Source: Onchidella celtica
Taxonomy: Eukaryota > Mollusca > Gastropoda > Systellommatophora > Onchidiidae
Assembly: GCA_963931925.1 (NCBI GenBank)
Contig: OZ007579.1
Span: 38,299,566 to 38,363,565 of the forward strand
Length of the DNA: 64,000 nucleotides
Reading direction: 5' to 3'
Under the pieces are notes generated by a model that saw only the letters and a program-made list of their open reading frames with translations, did no database searches and was not told the DNA's origin. Position 1 is the stretch's first letter. The number at the start of each line of letters is the position of its first letter. The position numbers and the translations under genes were made by a program. Below, piece by piece: positions 46,089-59,700 of this stretch.

Positions 46089-49000
46089 GAGTTGGGCCGT
46101 TTCATAGATTTAAAGCATCTTGGACAATGGAAATGTGAAGACCTAATCTGAGAGTGTGAAAAGAGATTCAGATTTTGTACTCAACAGATTCAGATTTTGT
46201 ACTCATAATTTTTTTTATTTCTGAGAAATTACTCAACTGTTTTTCCATCTCTACTATAATGTAAAAAGTCGTGAAGATCAAAAAGAAAAAAAACAAAGCT
46301 GTCAAATGTTATCTTGGGAGGGGGTCAGCAGAACTGGAGAACATTGATTATTGAAAGAAGACTGGTTGGTTTATTGTTGACATGGCTGACTGAGTTGTCA
46401 AAATTGTCGAGTGCACAGAGATTTATATTTCTGTTTCCCCACCAATGTTGTTGTTCAAAGCATATGAAAAGAAAAGGGCAAAACTGGCCAGTATTTTTTT
46501 TTTTTTTTTTAGTTTGCGTATTTCTTATACCAAACCGAACCTGAATTGTTATGTGATAGTTCACATTGAAGCAAATAAGGCACACAACCTTTTCGGATGA
46601 TAAGAAGTATTAGAATTTGTGACGATATATAAATGATGAACACTCAATTGTGGATCTTGTTTTTATTAATTGTTGTCATGTAGCAGTGTATATTTTCCAT
46701 TACCTTTAATCTCCCATACATATATAACTTGAATACACCGATGCGAAATTATGTTTTTAGCTATATTTTCGTATGTGATGCTCGTCTAATATTTCATTGG
46801 CTTGCCAGTTTGGAGTATAATGTTTTTGACCCTGGCATCTGTGTGATTACATTCATGGTATATATACATATATATAAATTTCATAAAAACAAATTGAGAC
46901 AGGTATTTTAAACTTTGAAATCAGCTTTAAAGGGCATCTTTACGAAATGATAGTATACAGTGTCTAAATCATGGTGAAAGTTGACCAGAAAAATTCTGTA
47001 TACTCAGAAGTTTAGCTGAGGTCCTCTTCCTCAACCAAAGAATATAGTATATGTTGTGTGTTGGATTTTCAGGATTTTTGTAACTGCTTCTAGGAAAAGT
47101 AATTTCATTTCACTTTCACGCATGATCTACACCTGATTGCCATAACTTTTCACTTACTATACATCCATCCAAGCCTCGAAGTAGGATTTCCAAGTTGTTA
47201 AGTCACTGAACCCATGACTCACCAGTGGCAGTCCTGAGATTGGGACAATTTGTGTAAACCATTCACTGCATCAGTGGGTGTTTTTCAGTAGTTTTTAAAA
47301 ACTTTTTATTGTCGTGCAGAATTTAGAAAACGGGGGAAAATTTGAATTGGACTTTTCAGAATCAAAGTAAATCAACTGAATTGGGTCAGTGCATTTTAAA
47401 CTTTTTTTTTTCTTAAACCGTTACTCAGTTTTGTTACTTGGCATTTCTAAGATGTTACTGCTGTCTCCGCTAGGCGACTTCAGTCTGTTTGGATCACATT
47501 TCTAGTGTTGTTTGGCTGTGGTTTGAATTGACGTCATTGTCTTTTTAATATCTTTCAAGCAGTAAGCCTGTCATTGATCAGACTGTCAATTCCAAGTATG
47601 CCCAAACCTTCATAAATGCTCTGGTCACACAGGAGTAAATACACATGGACTTTTTTGAAATTGCTTTTTGCTGTTTGGCAATCCAAAACTATGGTCCCAT
47701 TCTTAATTTCAAAATTTGTGCAAGATTACATTAGGAGTATACCTGTAATTGCATTGATGAAGATAATCATTTTCAATTATATTGCAAGTATCCCGGCAGT
47801 GATATTTTCTTGGAGAGAAAAAAAAAGCATATGTTGGTTTATTAAAGGAATACCAAAGGGAAAATTGGCTCGTGGCATTTTGAAGTCATTTTTTTAGCTT
47901 GCATAATATTGGGGAGTTTATCTTTATCTGGAGGCATTAACATGAGAACTCACTGTAGTTATAATAATATCACATTGTGGGTAACCAAGGCTGCTGTGCT
48001 CTTATGTCAGGGGTAATTTGCCTTCAAATGACCATTTCAGGTCAGGACTAACGCAAAGAACCGTATTTTAAATGTCCAGAAAAAGAAAATGTGTCTTGCA
48101 GTGAGTTAGCACGCACATTTCTTCCTTTGGTTTTGACCAACGCAGACAGATTTTGATAGTATTCTTATTACAGTCTATTCACCTGCCAGATTTTAAGGAA
48201 AGTGCCAATTTACTAAGCAAAGCAGATGCAAGTAAACTTTCTGTGCAGGGATTGATAATCTACATGATGTAGAAACCAGGGGGTCTCGGACAAGACATTC
48301 GTGGTTATGCAATATCTTTGTTGATTCATATTCTACATTTGTACTATACTAAAGTGATGGGTCTTTGGTGCTGAAAATCAGCAGCATCACCCAGAATTTG
48401 TGGTTTTTGCTCACATTTGAGAATGTAGATTGTATTAAATCCAGGCCTTTTTTTTTTTTTTTTTAAGTAGACATCTGAGGTTTTTAAAAAAAAATTTTTT
48501 TGTGCATTTTCGATTTAATACTACTTGCTGCAGATTTCCTGTGAACTGTATAGATAATGGGCCTATGAGGGAGAAAAACTGGTATGTCTTGTGGACTTTG
48601 CCCATGGTCTTGGGAGATGAACATGTTGCTATATGAGGGAGGATGGCTGGACAGTCTCAGAAATGCTCATCAATCACTAGGCCATGTGTGACCTGTTTTT
48701 GCCTGAAATATATATATGTATTTCCCACCTTCTAGTCAACAAGTCTGAAACAGTTTCAGTGGTACTGGCCTTTCTTTGATGTGCAAGTTGCTAGGTGATC
48801 AGTGTCGTTTAATGAACCTGTATCTGATCTGAAATATTGTAAGAAAACAACCTTATATCAGGCCAGATGTTTGTTCTTTGTCTGATTGTCTTGCACTAAA
48901 TATGCACTGTATTCTGTAGTTTCAGTCAAATTTGTCTACAGCACTTTTGGGATTTTTAAGACACCACAGAATACAGTGCAACAATAAAGTGATAACTATC

Positions 49001-52000
49001 ATGTTTGTGGGAATGGGCCAGGATTGGCATGGGGAACATGAATTCAGTTTCCCCTGTGGTGTAACAGTGCTTGTTGACCAGATCATTGACTTTCAATCTT
49101 GACACTGAGTCAGACGTATGTGAATGGATAGGTGAACAAAGGAACCAAGAGATCTTTCATGAATGGTTAAAACGCCAAGTGTGTTGTAATCTCTCTCCTC
49201 TGTGCTTTTGAATGTGAAACAAATGCAAGCTTGGTGAGGATGAGAACTGAATCTTGGTTCACCACACAAGAAAAAAAGAAAAAAAATTCAAATCCACACT
49301 CAAGACATGCAGTAAGTTTAAATACTGTGCACTGTTATGTAAGACTGCTTGTCAAACTAGTATTAGTTGTACAACTTGAATTGCCCATCTGATTTACCAG
49401 ACCCTAATGTTGCATAAAAGAGCAGCTTAAGTAGCACTACACTGTATTATTTGTACATAATGAAACCAAAGGTTGCTCTGCTATTGAGGACCCAAAGGAT
49501 TAATGCTTTGGGTAATTTTTCTGCCAGGAAGTTTACCCTTGCAAAAATATATGAAGGGTATGTGATGAGCAAACCTGTTTGTTGTTTATGTTGTACACTT
49601 TATCATTTTGGACATGGAGGAAGATCCTCAAACTAATCAGTTTTTGTTTTGCTACTATCTGTCTGATAATGTTGCGACATGCATATTTTGGCTTATCTGA
49701 CAGGTTAGGGTCTTCAATTCTAGCTCTGCATGTGAATGTGGTGTGCTATGTTGTAATCTAGTTTCAGTCACTGCAGAATATGTATTGATTATTTCTAAAT
49801 AAGTGACACAATTTCCATTTGGTATTATTTTATCTAAAGAGTAGTTGATTGTCGTTTTTTTTTTTTTTTTAAATTTTCATAAATTGCTTTTAGCATGAGA
49901 AGTTTATACGTCACAATGTTGTTAGGTGTCAATTTTACACTGCCAGAAATCATGAAGAGTTTCTAGAAAGATATTGGCTAAGGTCCTGTCCTTGTAACAA
50001 ACAGGATTTGAATTGATACTATTTTTGTCTAAAAAGCACAATCATTATGGGGATCGAAATGGTATGTTTATAATGAAACTGAAGTATTCTACCTTGTAAT
50101 CCTAGAAGTAACAATATAAAAAGCCACTATATGTAAATGTCCAGAAATAAGGACTTATATAATGTTCTGTCAGAGAGTAAGATGGGTGAACAATTTCTTA
50201 TAATTTTGTTAATTTGAGTTTACTAACAGACTTTTGAACTATGATTTTCATTTATTTTTTTTTTTTCATGTGTTCGTTGCATTTTCTAGGCAAGAAATGC
50301 TCATTTTCAGCATTCTGAGTTTGCATTGAATTTTCTTTGTCTGAATATTAATTTCAGTTTTGTAAAATTGTACAAAGTCCATGTCAAAAGCACTTGCATA
50401 GTCTTTGAAAATTGTGAATTTTCATTTAACAGTGATTCAGGTTTCCTAACATTGTTCATAAATGTTGAAAATTTCTAATATTTGAGAATTAAAAGTGCAA
50501 TTTGTTGCACACATTCTTTTCTTTCCATCTTGTATTCTTTGATTAGTTTGAAGTGATAGTTGTCACTGATAATGACAGTGAAAAGTAGTTTTCATTTTTA
50601 AACTTCTTGTTACACAGTTGAGAAAACTGATTTCATGAGCCGTGTTGTTAGGGCTGATACTTTAAAGCATGAGTGATTATTTTTTTTTTTTTGATTTTGT
50701 ATTTTTGGTCAGTTTGTTGTTTAAACTTTTTTTCAACATTACTGGCACAGATATTTCTGAATATTTGAGTTTCAAAAATTAAAAAGAAAGCAAGGACATG
50801 AAAACGTCAAGATGCCTCTAGTTTAGGAGTTTTTGATTTGTGTTGCTTGTGGAGTTTACTAACTGGATGTGTGTTGGCTTTTCCATTTTGGTTTTTGTTT
50901 TGTGGCTTGAAGTTTTGTTTTTGTGCATCATTTTTTTTTCCTTTTTTTTTCGCTTGACTGGTTTTTGCTCCTCCGTTCTGCAGAACTGCAGGCTATTGTC
51001 TAAAGCTTTATGTGAAATTGTAGAAAGAAATCCAGCCAAGATGAAAAAGGGAAAACGCATTGCTGTGATGTATGGCATGCCCCAACGGTATATATACATG
51101 TAAATAATAATTAATATAGGCTTCAATTAAAAAAAAAAATTTTTATTTGTATGAACTTGTCTTAATGTGTATCATCCAACATTTCCTGTATTTACACAAA
51201 CACGTGTGTGGCTAAAATAAGGATAAAAAATATATTACAATTTAAAGTGCTCGAGTGTTACTTGTTGAGACACAACATGCACATGAAATCACCAATATAC
51301 ATTGTTACTTATTGTCAAAAAAAAAATATTGTCCTTGCATCTAGGGTAGAACCTACATTGCATAAAGTATAAAGGCACTGAAAACGGAGCTGAGGCGGAA
51401 GCACTGATCATGAAGCACTGATCGCTCTTTAAAAAAAAAAATGGCACCATGAACTGTTTTTGACATCTTTTTGGCAAGCTGAGACTACACATTATTTATA
51501 CCGTCATTGGGCAAAATTAAAGAAACAGCAGACAGCAAAACCAAATTATGGTAAGGGTGAGTGTCCAAAATCGGGAGTTCTACAACAAAATCGCATGCAC
51601 GATTTTCCAACACCTTCCTCGTGGATAACCATTGCATTCACATCAGTGTTAGGGTGAGTGTTGCTGTTGTCTTTTTTCCCAGCCAAGAAATCTGTGTGTA
51701 TTTTTGCGCTATGAAGGACAGAACGACATCTGGGGGTTTCATTCTGGGATCAGCTCTCACGCAAGCTGCGGCCCCTCTGTGCCACGGGGATTCATTTCTG
51801 GTGGCCTGCTTTGTGTTTTGAATACATGACGTTCACATTTTCTCATGTCTTGGGAGAATTAAATATGAATAATAATACATGTATTGTGTAATATCGCATT
51901 TTATAGTACACACACAAGACGTTGACATCGATGGCGGAACACTAAATCTACCACAAAGATGAAAGGTGCTGTGGTCCACCGGGTCATCTTGTGAAAGAAA

Positions 52001-52400
52001 GATAGAGCATCTCAAACATCAATGCGTTCGTATTTCCCTCAGTCCTATACAGTGTACATGTATAATTTATATCAATATTGACATGGTTGTTTTAGATGTA
52101 GTGAACAAAAAAAACACTTTATTTGCAAAAGAGACAGACTATAGAGCAGAAAAAAAAAACGAGGGCGATGTGTCATTAGGTGACTTATTGCTGTTCACTA
52201 GAAATCCGCACTCGACAATCGACACGCCTACTATGAGTATGAAAGTGAATTGGAACTGGATTCGAGATCATGGAGTTTCAAGTCTATTCATGTGACCTAT
52301 ACAGGAGGTTATTAAAGAAAAGAAAAAAAAAAAAAGGGCGGAATTGGAGGAGAGTGGGAAAGGCTGCCAAGACCCGCACACAATAATGCGCACTGTACTG
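46089..52400 (+). other. Probable long Staufen 3' UTR and downstream flank
   Basis: AT-rich and lacking TIRs or recognisable coding exons. AATAAA occurs at 48983-48988. Several T-rich runs lie near 46490, 48450, 49860, 50260 and 50690. How far the UTR extends cannot be told from sequence. Confidence 0.4.
48983..48988 (+). terminator. Candidate distal poly(A) signal
   Basis: AATAAA followed by TGATAACTATCATGTTTGTGGG gives a modest GT-rich downstream element. It would end a 3' UTR of about 2.9 kb after the distal stop codon. Confidence 0.4.
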
Positions 52401-52407
52401 TGATGTA

Positions 52408-53131
52408 CAGTCTTTCCAAAATAACCTGACACGTCATTTTAAAAGTGCGTAACTTTAATAAAACTGTATCACCCATTGTGTTGAAATGTTCACATTATTT
52501 TCTTCGAGAACACCACTAAAACCATAGCTCACTTATGAATTTGACTCACTTCCACATAGGGTCTTGTGGTCGCTTGGGACCTACCGGGTCGCGTGATTTT
52601 GATTTTTCCATTCTCTTAGCCTTAAAACTTGATTTTTTTTTTTTTAAAGGAAAAAACAGATGGACTAAAGGTTCACTCAATATCTTTCATTCGCCGTGTT
52701 TAAATCGGCGCTTCTCATTATGATAAAAATGGCGAGACTAAGCCAAGATTATAAAAGAAATCAGATTATTGGGATGCTTAATGCAGGATTCCCTAGTGCT
52801 GTTGTAGCTAGGAGATGTTGTAACGTCACCAGACGGACAGTATACGATATGGGAAACCGTCTAGCAGCAACTTGGACCGTTAAAAAGACCGTTCAGACAG
52901 AGTGACAACTCCTGACGGATGCATTTATTGGCACTCGACATCATGTTTAGAAATGGCTACAAAACAGCTCTAAAGATAACAAAATACAAAGGCAAATACT
53001 CGACCAATGTCATAAAAACCACAGTAGACACTGTTGCAATCACAAGACTGATCCAGTCTATGCGACGCCGATGCCCCTTGTCAGTGTGTCATCAACGCAA
53101 GAGGCGGACACACCCGTTACTTGACTTGTGA
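52408..53131 (+). pseudogene. Tc1/mariner-like transposase remnant
   Basis: A TA at 52406-52407 precedes CAGTCTTTCCAAAATAACCTG, a Tc1-type terminus. From the ATG at 52729 the frame reads MARLSQDYKRNQIIGMLNAG and RRCCNVTRRTVYDM, the N-terminal helix-turn-helix, and stops at 52905. Degraded similarity continues with stops to about 53115. No catalytic domain or right TIR is found. Confidence 0.75.
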
Positions 53132-53494
53132 CTTTTGAATTATGAACCTCTTAATTGTGAGTACCACAATACATGTACACTGTACATTTAAATTAATTGT
53201 GTCAGATCTTTTGATTCAGCATGTTAATTCTTTTTCATATTGAACAATCTAGCACCTCTGAAATTTTCATAATAATAGATTTTAAAAAAACAAAGGTGTG
53301 AAGTTATTTTGTATAATTTGTGTACTCCTTTAATCCCATATTTGGGAAATTTGCCATTGTGCCATTTCAGCCCAGTTATAACTGGAGCAGGCACGTCGTC
53401 GCCACAGTGCAGCGCCGGTCGGCGGTTGTTTGTTTTTTTTATTGGGGGGGGGGGATGAGGGAGGGAGTGGTAGGGATGAATTTTATTTAATTTT

Positions 53495-53753
53495 GTCCGG
53501 ACAGCGGCCTGTTCGGCCTACTCTTTACCATTTCCAACTGCCAAGGTATCTTTAACCTGCACACGGGCCCTCTGAATTTTTTCGTCCTTATCCGAGAGGA
53601 CTAGGTACTCGATCCTACCTCCCAATAGGATCAGGGACACGAAAATATGAGAAAAACCCCAAAGTTCCAACATGCCTGCACCGGCCGAGTTTTAAACCCG
53701 GGTCCCTTGGCGTGAGAGGCGAGCACCTTGCTTCTTAGACCACCTTGTCCCCA
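53495..53753 (-). repeat. tRNA-derived SINE
   Basis: On the minus strand GGTGGTCTAAGAAGC (A-box-like) is followed by CGCCTCTCACGCCA and GGGTTTAAAACTC (degenerate B box), in tRNA spacing. A downstream body runs to about 53495. The head resembles the fragment at 1-63. Confidence 0.6.
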
Positions 53754-56700
53754 TTATCTTTTGAAAGACTAATAATACAGTATACATGTAGTGAAAACGG
53801 TAATAGTTTGCAAAAATGTGTGTCAGGTTCAGAATACCTCAGTAACGAGAAAACATTGGTCCTGAACCTTTTCTACTTGGTCAACAGTTTCAGTCAGCCT
53901 CTGAAAGTTCAGTATCGTTCTGCACGTTCTGGTTCATGAATTAATAATGATACATGTTCATAAACATAAACAATATAGGCTGCTAGCAGGGGTAGCCGGC
54001 GTTGATCAGGATAATCCCCTCCCCTCACTTTCTTCAACAGCCTGTTGTGGAGGCTATCAGTATATTATTATCACTATGATCCCGCATCAATTCTGATTCT
54101 CTCTTACTTACTGTACACCACATGTACTGTACCACTTCAGTTTGTGGCTGAGCGGGAGAAGTGAGGAAAATGGCAGTGGCAAGAGATGATAATTATTATT
54201 ATTTCAGTTTCACGTACGAAGAGAAAAGAAACGCGCCCCGACTTCATCTCATTATCTCAATTATACATTTGAAATTACCGAAGGTGCAGAGCACGAAGTT
54301 GGTTAATAATAGCCTAATGTTGAGCCCAGCTGTCTTAACTGACATCATAATACACCTGATGTAGGACGTCCTGAGCAATTGCTGGTGTTTCTTTTGCAGG
54401 TATCTTATTTCAGAAGAGCAAAAACTTAATTAAGGTCATAATAATATCGTATTGTGATACACACTGTGTAAAGAATTGTTCAGTCTGGACTAGTAGTAGT
54501 AGGCAGCTGAGATCTTCATTTCTTGCGACTAATGCGAGCCTCAGCCTGAGGCTGTTGGACACCACAAAGCCTCGGACTGTCACAGGCTGCTAACCCTACC
54601 ACTCTTTTACCAGGATTAGCAGCCTGTTAGACTAAGCAAGATTTTTAAAAATATTAATATGGCTCTTTAAATTTAATATAGACACTGTACAGGGTACGCA
54701 TTGTATGGATAAGTGAAGTTACTGAATACTAGCTAGGGTGTCCGGCTTTGCCTATGGGATAAATCAGTTTATTGGTTTCGTTCCGGATGATTAGAATGGA
54801 ACTGCTTCATCTTGCCCTTTCCTTTAGATTTATTTTGGTGTTGCTTTTTTTGTTTTACATGTATTTAAATCTTACTGCACTCCTATTGCGCGTTAATGCT
54901 CGACTCACCCTGCTAGCAGTAGCATTCAGGACGAAGATTGTCATGAAATGTGGGCATTTGGCAGTTCATTAGTGCATACATCGCCAGAAATGATAACATC
55001 ATGTGTTCGTGGAAAAGAAAGCATGGGGGCGAGGAGCGAAATTTGGGACACAAAGCAAACTCAAAAGCATAGGCCTACTTCTCCACTTTTCAAAACTTTC
55101 TGAAAGTTTCTGCAGGTCGAAAGGAAGGCACCATCGAAATTTTACGCCAGTCCGAGAAAGGGTGAAGCGTGGTCATCTGCGGAGAGTAATCAGAATTTAA
55201 GCTAGTACTATATACAGGTAGTAAGATCCTTATACTGTATTATATATTACTAGATGAGCTACCGGGCATTGCCCGGAATGAACAATCATGTAATTTCCCC
55301 CCCCCCTCCCCCCCTCATATAATAAAAGTAATAAACTGTCTACAGTCTTGCTTCAGAACTCATGCGCACCACAACATTACGCACCAAACTGAACGCTTGA
55401 TATGGTTACTTTTTATGACATGCACGGTACTATATATTATGACACAAACATGCAAAAATACAAATGTTACATAGCAATAAACATTGTTATTTTTTAAAAA
55501 ATACATGCTTGAAGTAAACAACTTTTAATTATAGCCATCATCTTCCTTATCTCAATTGCCACCTTCCTGCCAAATTTAAGGCCTGAAGAGTGTATAGTTT
55601 GGTCAGTTAGTCATGCCAAAGGTTGCAAGTTACTGAAATATATAATAGATTATTAGGACGTCTCGCTACATCACATTCACGTAGAAATGCATACACATGC
55701 GACTGAAACAATGAAACGGGCGCTATGCATTGCAAAATCTAAAGAGCGAACTATTCTTGTCAACAGGACAGGAATGCAGCAAAATACATGCTAAACTAAT
55801 CTGAAAATACCATTTATTCATACCAACAGACTTATAAACGCACATTTTTCATCCATGTTTAAAAATATAATTTGAACGGCAAGTTTTCATTGTCACATTC
55901 ATTTTTTCATTATATCTCTTTGGGCCATTCTTCAGCCCTCAGATGCCTATCGATAAGATCAAATAAAAATTAAAAGTGAAGTTAAAGATCTTCCTATCAT
56001 ATAGTAATGGAGCTTGGGCTTTTTTTTTTTACTACGCAACGTAGAGAAATGAAACTTGGCACATGTATGTAAAATTTATTAAGCCTGTACGTGTCGAGCT
56101 CATTTTTTCCCGAAACTCTTTACTTTTCCCAGAAATTCAGTTATAATTATCAGTTATCAATTCATGATTGCGAATACGACGTGATAATGTACTCCCGTCA
56201 ATTTCGTCATTTCCGCCTCTTACCGGAAATGTGAACTACCGAGTTCACGACCCAGCCATGCCAAGAAAACTTTGAAAGTGATACCGAGTATAGTGTTATA
56301 CAGATGAGGTGAGTGCCATTCATTCATACCAAGAAAACTGTGCGTAAATATTTAGATCATTTTTTACGAACACATGAGCCCATGAAAAATGCTCGGTGCG
56401 CACTACTGTGCACTGTGTACTACTGGAATACTATCCTATCTATCTATTGATAGCCGATTTTATGTGGATGACCCAAAGTGTCTCGACATCAATGTCTTTG
56501 TGCTGATTCCTTTCGGTCTGGAGTGGTGAGCTTTGTTTTTTACCATTCGAAGAATGGGGCAGTTACTAGTGATTAGAATTATGAAAAGGTTTTTTTTTTT
56601 TAGCACAATGACACGATGGAAAACTATCGCCGACGAACGTGCCGCTCGATATTCAGTGACGAACGGGGCTCGATCCCGCCTGATGACGTTGCTTTGACGT

Positions 56701-59700
56701 CGATAAATAACCGGTGTAATTTTACTTTTGTACACTTTCAAGGAGATAAAATTTGATGTTTTGTCATGCCTTGACAAAGATATTTCTATACAACTCCAGA
56801 AAATATTGAAGATTTCCCTCCAGGTCAGCCAGAAAGATTGATAAAATGCCATCCACATTTATTATTACATGTATCTGTTTTCAGCACTGCATCGAAATTA
56901 TATGAAGTGATACACTGTTGGGAGATACCACAAAAACATATAGCACATATCGTCCAATTAAAACTGCGCAGAATAGCAAAGAACACCAAAAAAAGCCGAG
57001 CAGAAGTTTTAGTCGCCACTCCTGAAATGTGTCTGAATAATTCAGAAATCCATTTTCACTCAGAAATAGCAAATCAAGACCTCATTAACAGCTCTAGATA
57101 CGCCATGGCACAACAATGCCATATTGTCAAAAAACGTAAGAGACTGAAAGGAAAAAGGAAGGCAGCATAGCAATCAGTATGTTGATAAGAGAATTAAATC
57201 ACCCTCGCCACAGACAACAAATATCAGAGAACCGCCCAAACGGAACAGCCTTCAGCTCTTGGGGGAACATGCGGTGCCATAAGCAGTGTTGGGGCTGAAG
57301 CACAGTATCAATATGCAACAGCCTGCCAGAGTTGTGGTGAGGACTTGGTTAAGTTTTTTTACTCACAAAAATCAAGTGTGTCCTCCTTCCTTAGCAGCTA
57401 AATATTACATACCAAAGCGTGATAACAAATCCAAACTACTGTCATGTCTACCAAAAAAAACAAAATCCACTAAGCCCATTTTAGTGTTTGCCAGTGGTTC
57501 AGCCGCTGTTCAGATGGTTTCTCTAAACTCTAAGAGGCATTACAATGTTTTTTTTATTATTCCAAATATGTCATTATACCATATCTTTATAGAAGAAAAA
57601 AAAAGGAGGGAAGGGTTCGTTGCTTTGGGGGGGGGGAGGGGGTATCGTTTTTGATAGATATCTTGATAATGATATTAACCTTGAGGACTGTGAGGAACGT
57701 GGAGCTGGAATCCAAAGAAGAGTCATTCCCACTTTCAGATGCATGTCGAGAAACTGGAAAGAATTTCTGAAAAACTGACACGAGACCCGAACTTTTCAAA
57801 TGTCTAGCTCAAGGAATTGCTCGGGCTTGCGCCACCCCTTTTGAGCATTGTAACAATAAATGGCTGGGCAATTTCAAGCCATTTTGTGAGTCTTACCATT
57901 TTTCTATGAGGGCAGGAAGACGCTGGCACGAGGATGTGGTTTCATGCCTTATATTTATAATGAAAGTCGTAAGAAAAACATCAGGACTGTGCACACAGAT
58001 GCTGCCATTGTCTATTGCCCACTTTGCATAACTGTTGTGATATTTTGGGTAGATTTTGTAATAGGAAGAATTTCAAGTATTCTCCAATGCATAAAGCCAC
58101 CAAAGAATTAATGCCTGGATAGTCACCGCCTTTACTGTTCTTTCATTCAAGCTTTCGCTGGCCGTGACAGCGCTTCCTCTTTCTTTAGTAAGGCAAGAAA
58201 ATAACTTAGGCAGCTCGGAGCTCATCTTCTTATATATACACGAATAATTCAAAATCTGTCAGATTGCCTTCTGGTGTAGCTAAAGAAAAAATATATAATC
58301 ACTGGTAGAAAGGTTCTCAATGCACATGTATGCACTGCATCGAAGAGCACTTTTCTCTAGAAAAGCAGAGTTAACGAGAGAATACCTCTAACTTGGCATG
58401 CTCTTATTAAACAAATCAAATGCTTAGTTCTTCAAGCTTGACATGTTTGTTTGGAGATTGGCTGGTTTCAGTGGAAATCCACAAGAAAGGCCGTCCGATA
58501 GTTGAGCGAAAGAGTCGTCTCATCCCGTTCAGGACATCTCTACCGGACGTTAAATTTTTGCCACGCATCAGTGAATTGAGGCTACCGGGGTGGGTGCAAA
58601 GACTCTTGCAACTGTAGGAAAATCCCACTGTCATGCACCAAACCATGCTATTTGCCAAGAAAAATGCTTGCCATACTAAAAAAGAAGTTAGGCGATAATG
58701 CCCAAACTATAGCATGTCATCTCGAAAATAAATAAAACAGAGATAAAAAATTAAATATAAAGATTTTCCGAGGAACAGAACGCCTGTCAAATAACTGTTT
58801 CGGCCATCGACTTCCTTGCAACCAATGTATGTGTGTGTGTGTGTGGCGGGGGGGGGGTACATCGGGTTCTTTGGTTATTCGACTTGTTCCGTTGCCTGTC
58901 AGCTCGAACTACTCGAAGACTTTTCATCCGCCTCTGTTAAGGTCGTCAGTGTTGCTGGCCTCTCTCGGCCCTCATGCCTAACTACTGTCCGGATTGTATA
59001 GCCTACTGGTACTCCAAAAGTTCCTGTCAAATCAATCTTGACAAGCGGACGTTTTCGATGAATATAGGTTTCTGGCTATTTCCCTGGTCAGTTCTCCGGA
59101 CATGGTCAGTTTCCATTTTATGTTTACCAATGTGACTCTTGTATGGAATTGTTGGCTCAACCATGACCACTCTCTTATCTGCCTCGGAACAGACAAAAAT
59201 GTCTAGTAGCATGCCTATGTCCTTGGCAGTCTCTTGATCTTCACCCCGTTAAGGGTATGTCGACTGGCAATTTCCAGTCTGCAGCGTCCTGGAATAAGCT
59301 GGTTAAATTTGAATGTGGATATTCTTTGACCGAGTCTGTGGGTCGTCACAGTGTTGGTTTCTATAATGACCACTGGTCAGTTGGATAGTCACTTGGCTTA
59401 TTTTAAAGGTCAGTGCGTCATGTTCTTTTTATTAGCATTAGATTTTATACGTCTCCATACTTATAAAACATTAATTTTCTAGCCATCCAGAATGTGATAA
59501 ATATGAGCGTTTTTCAAAAGTGGTCATTCTGGTCAGTTATGCGGCCTGTGATCAACCTGGCCACTAACAACTAATTTGTGAGCACCTACTATTCATTTTC
59601 AATTTCTAATCTTAATATCAAATATGAAAAATGTCAGTGATTCACAGCTTTGATTTGGTATTGACCACTGGTCAGTTTGGGGGGTCACTGTAAGAAGGTA

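Noticed and set aside
53700..53753. Functional tRNA gene on the minus strand
   Set aside because: A and B boxes are degenerate, no acceptor stem pairs, and the sequence continues into a SINE-like body.
56838..57170. Plus-strand ORF of 110 codons
   Set aside because: No recognisable domain, no convincing flanking splice sites in phase, and competing frames on the other strand.
58416..58658. Overlapping ORFs on both strands
   Set aside because: Neither strand gives a family match or supported splice sites.
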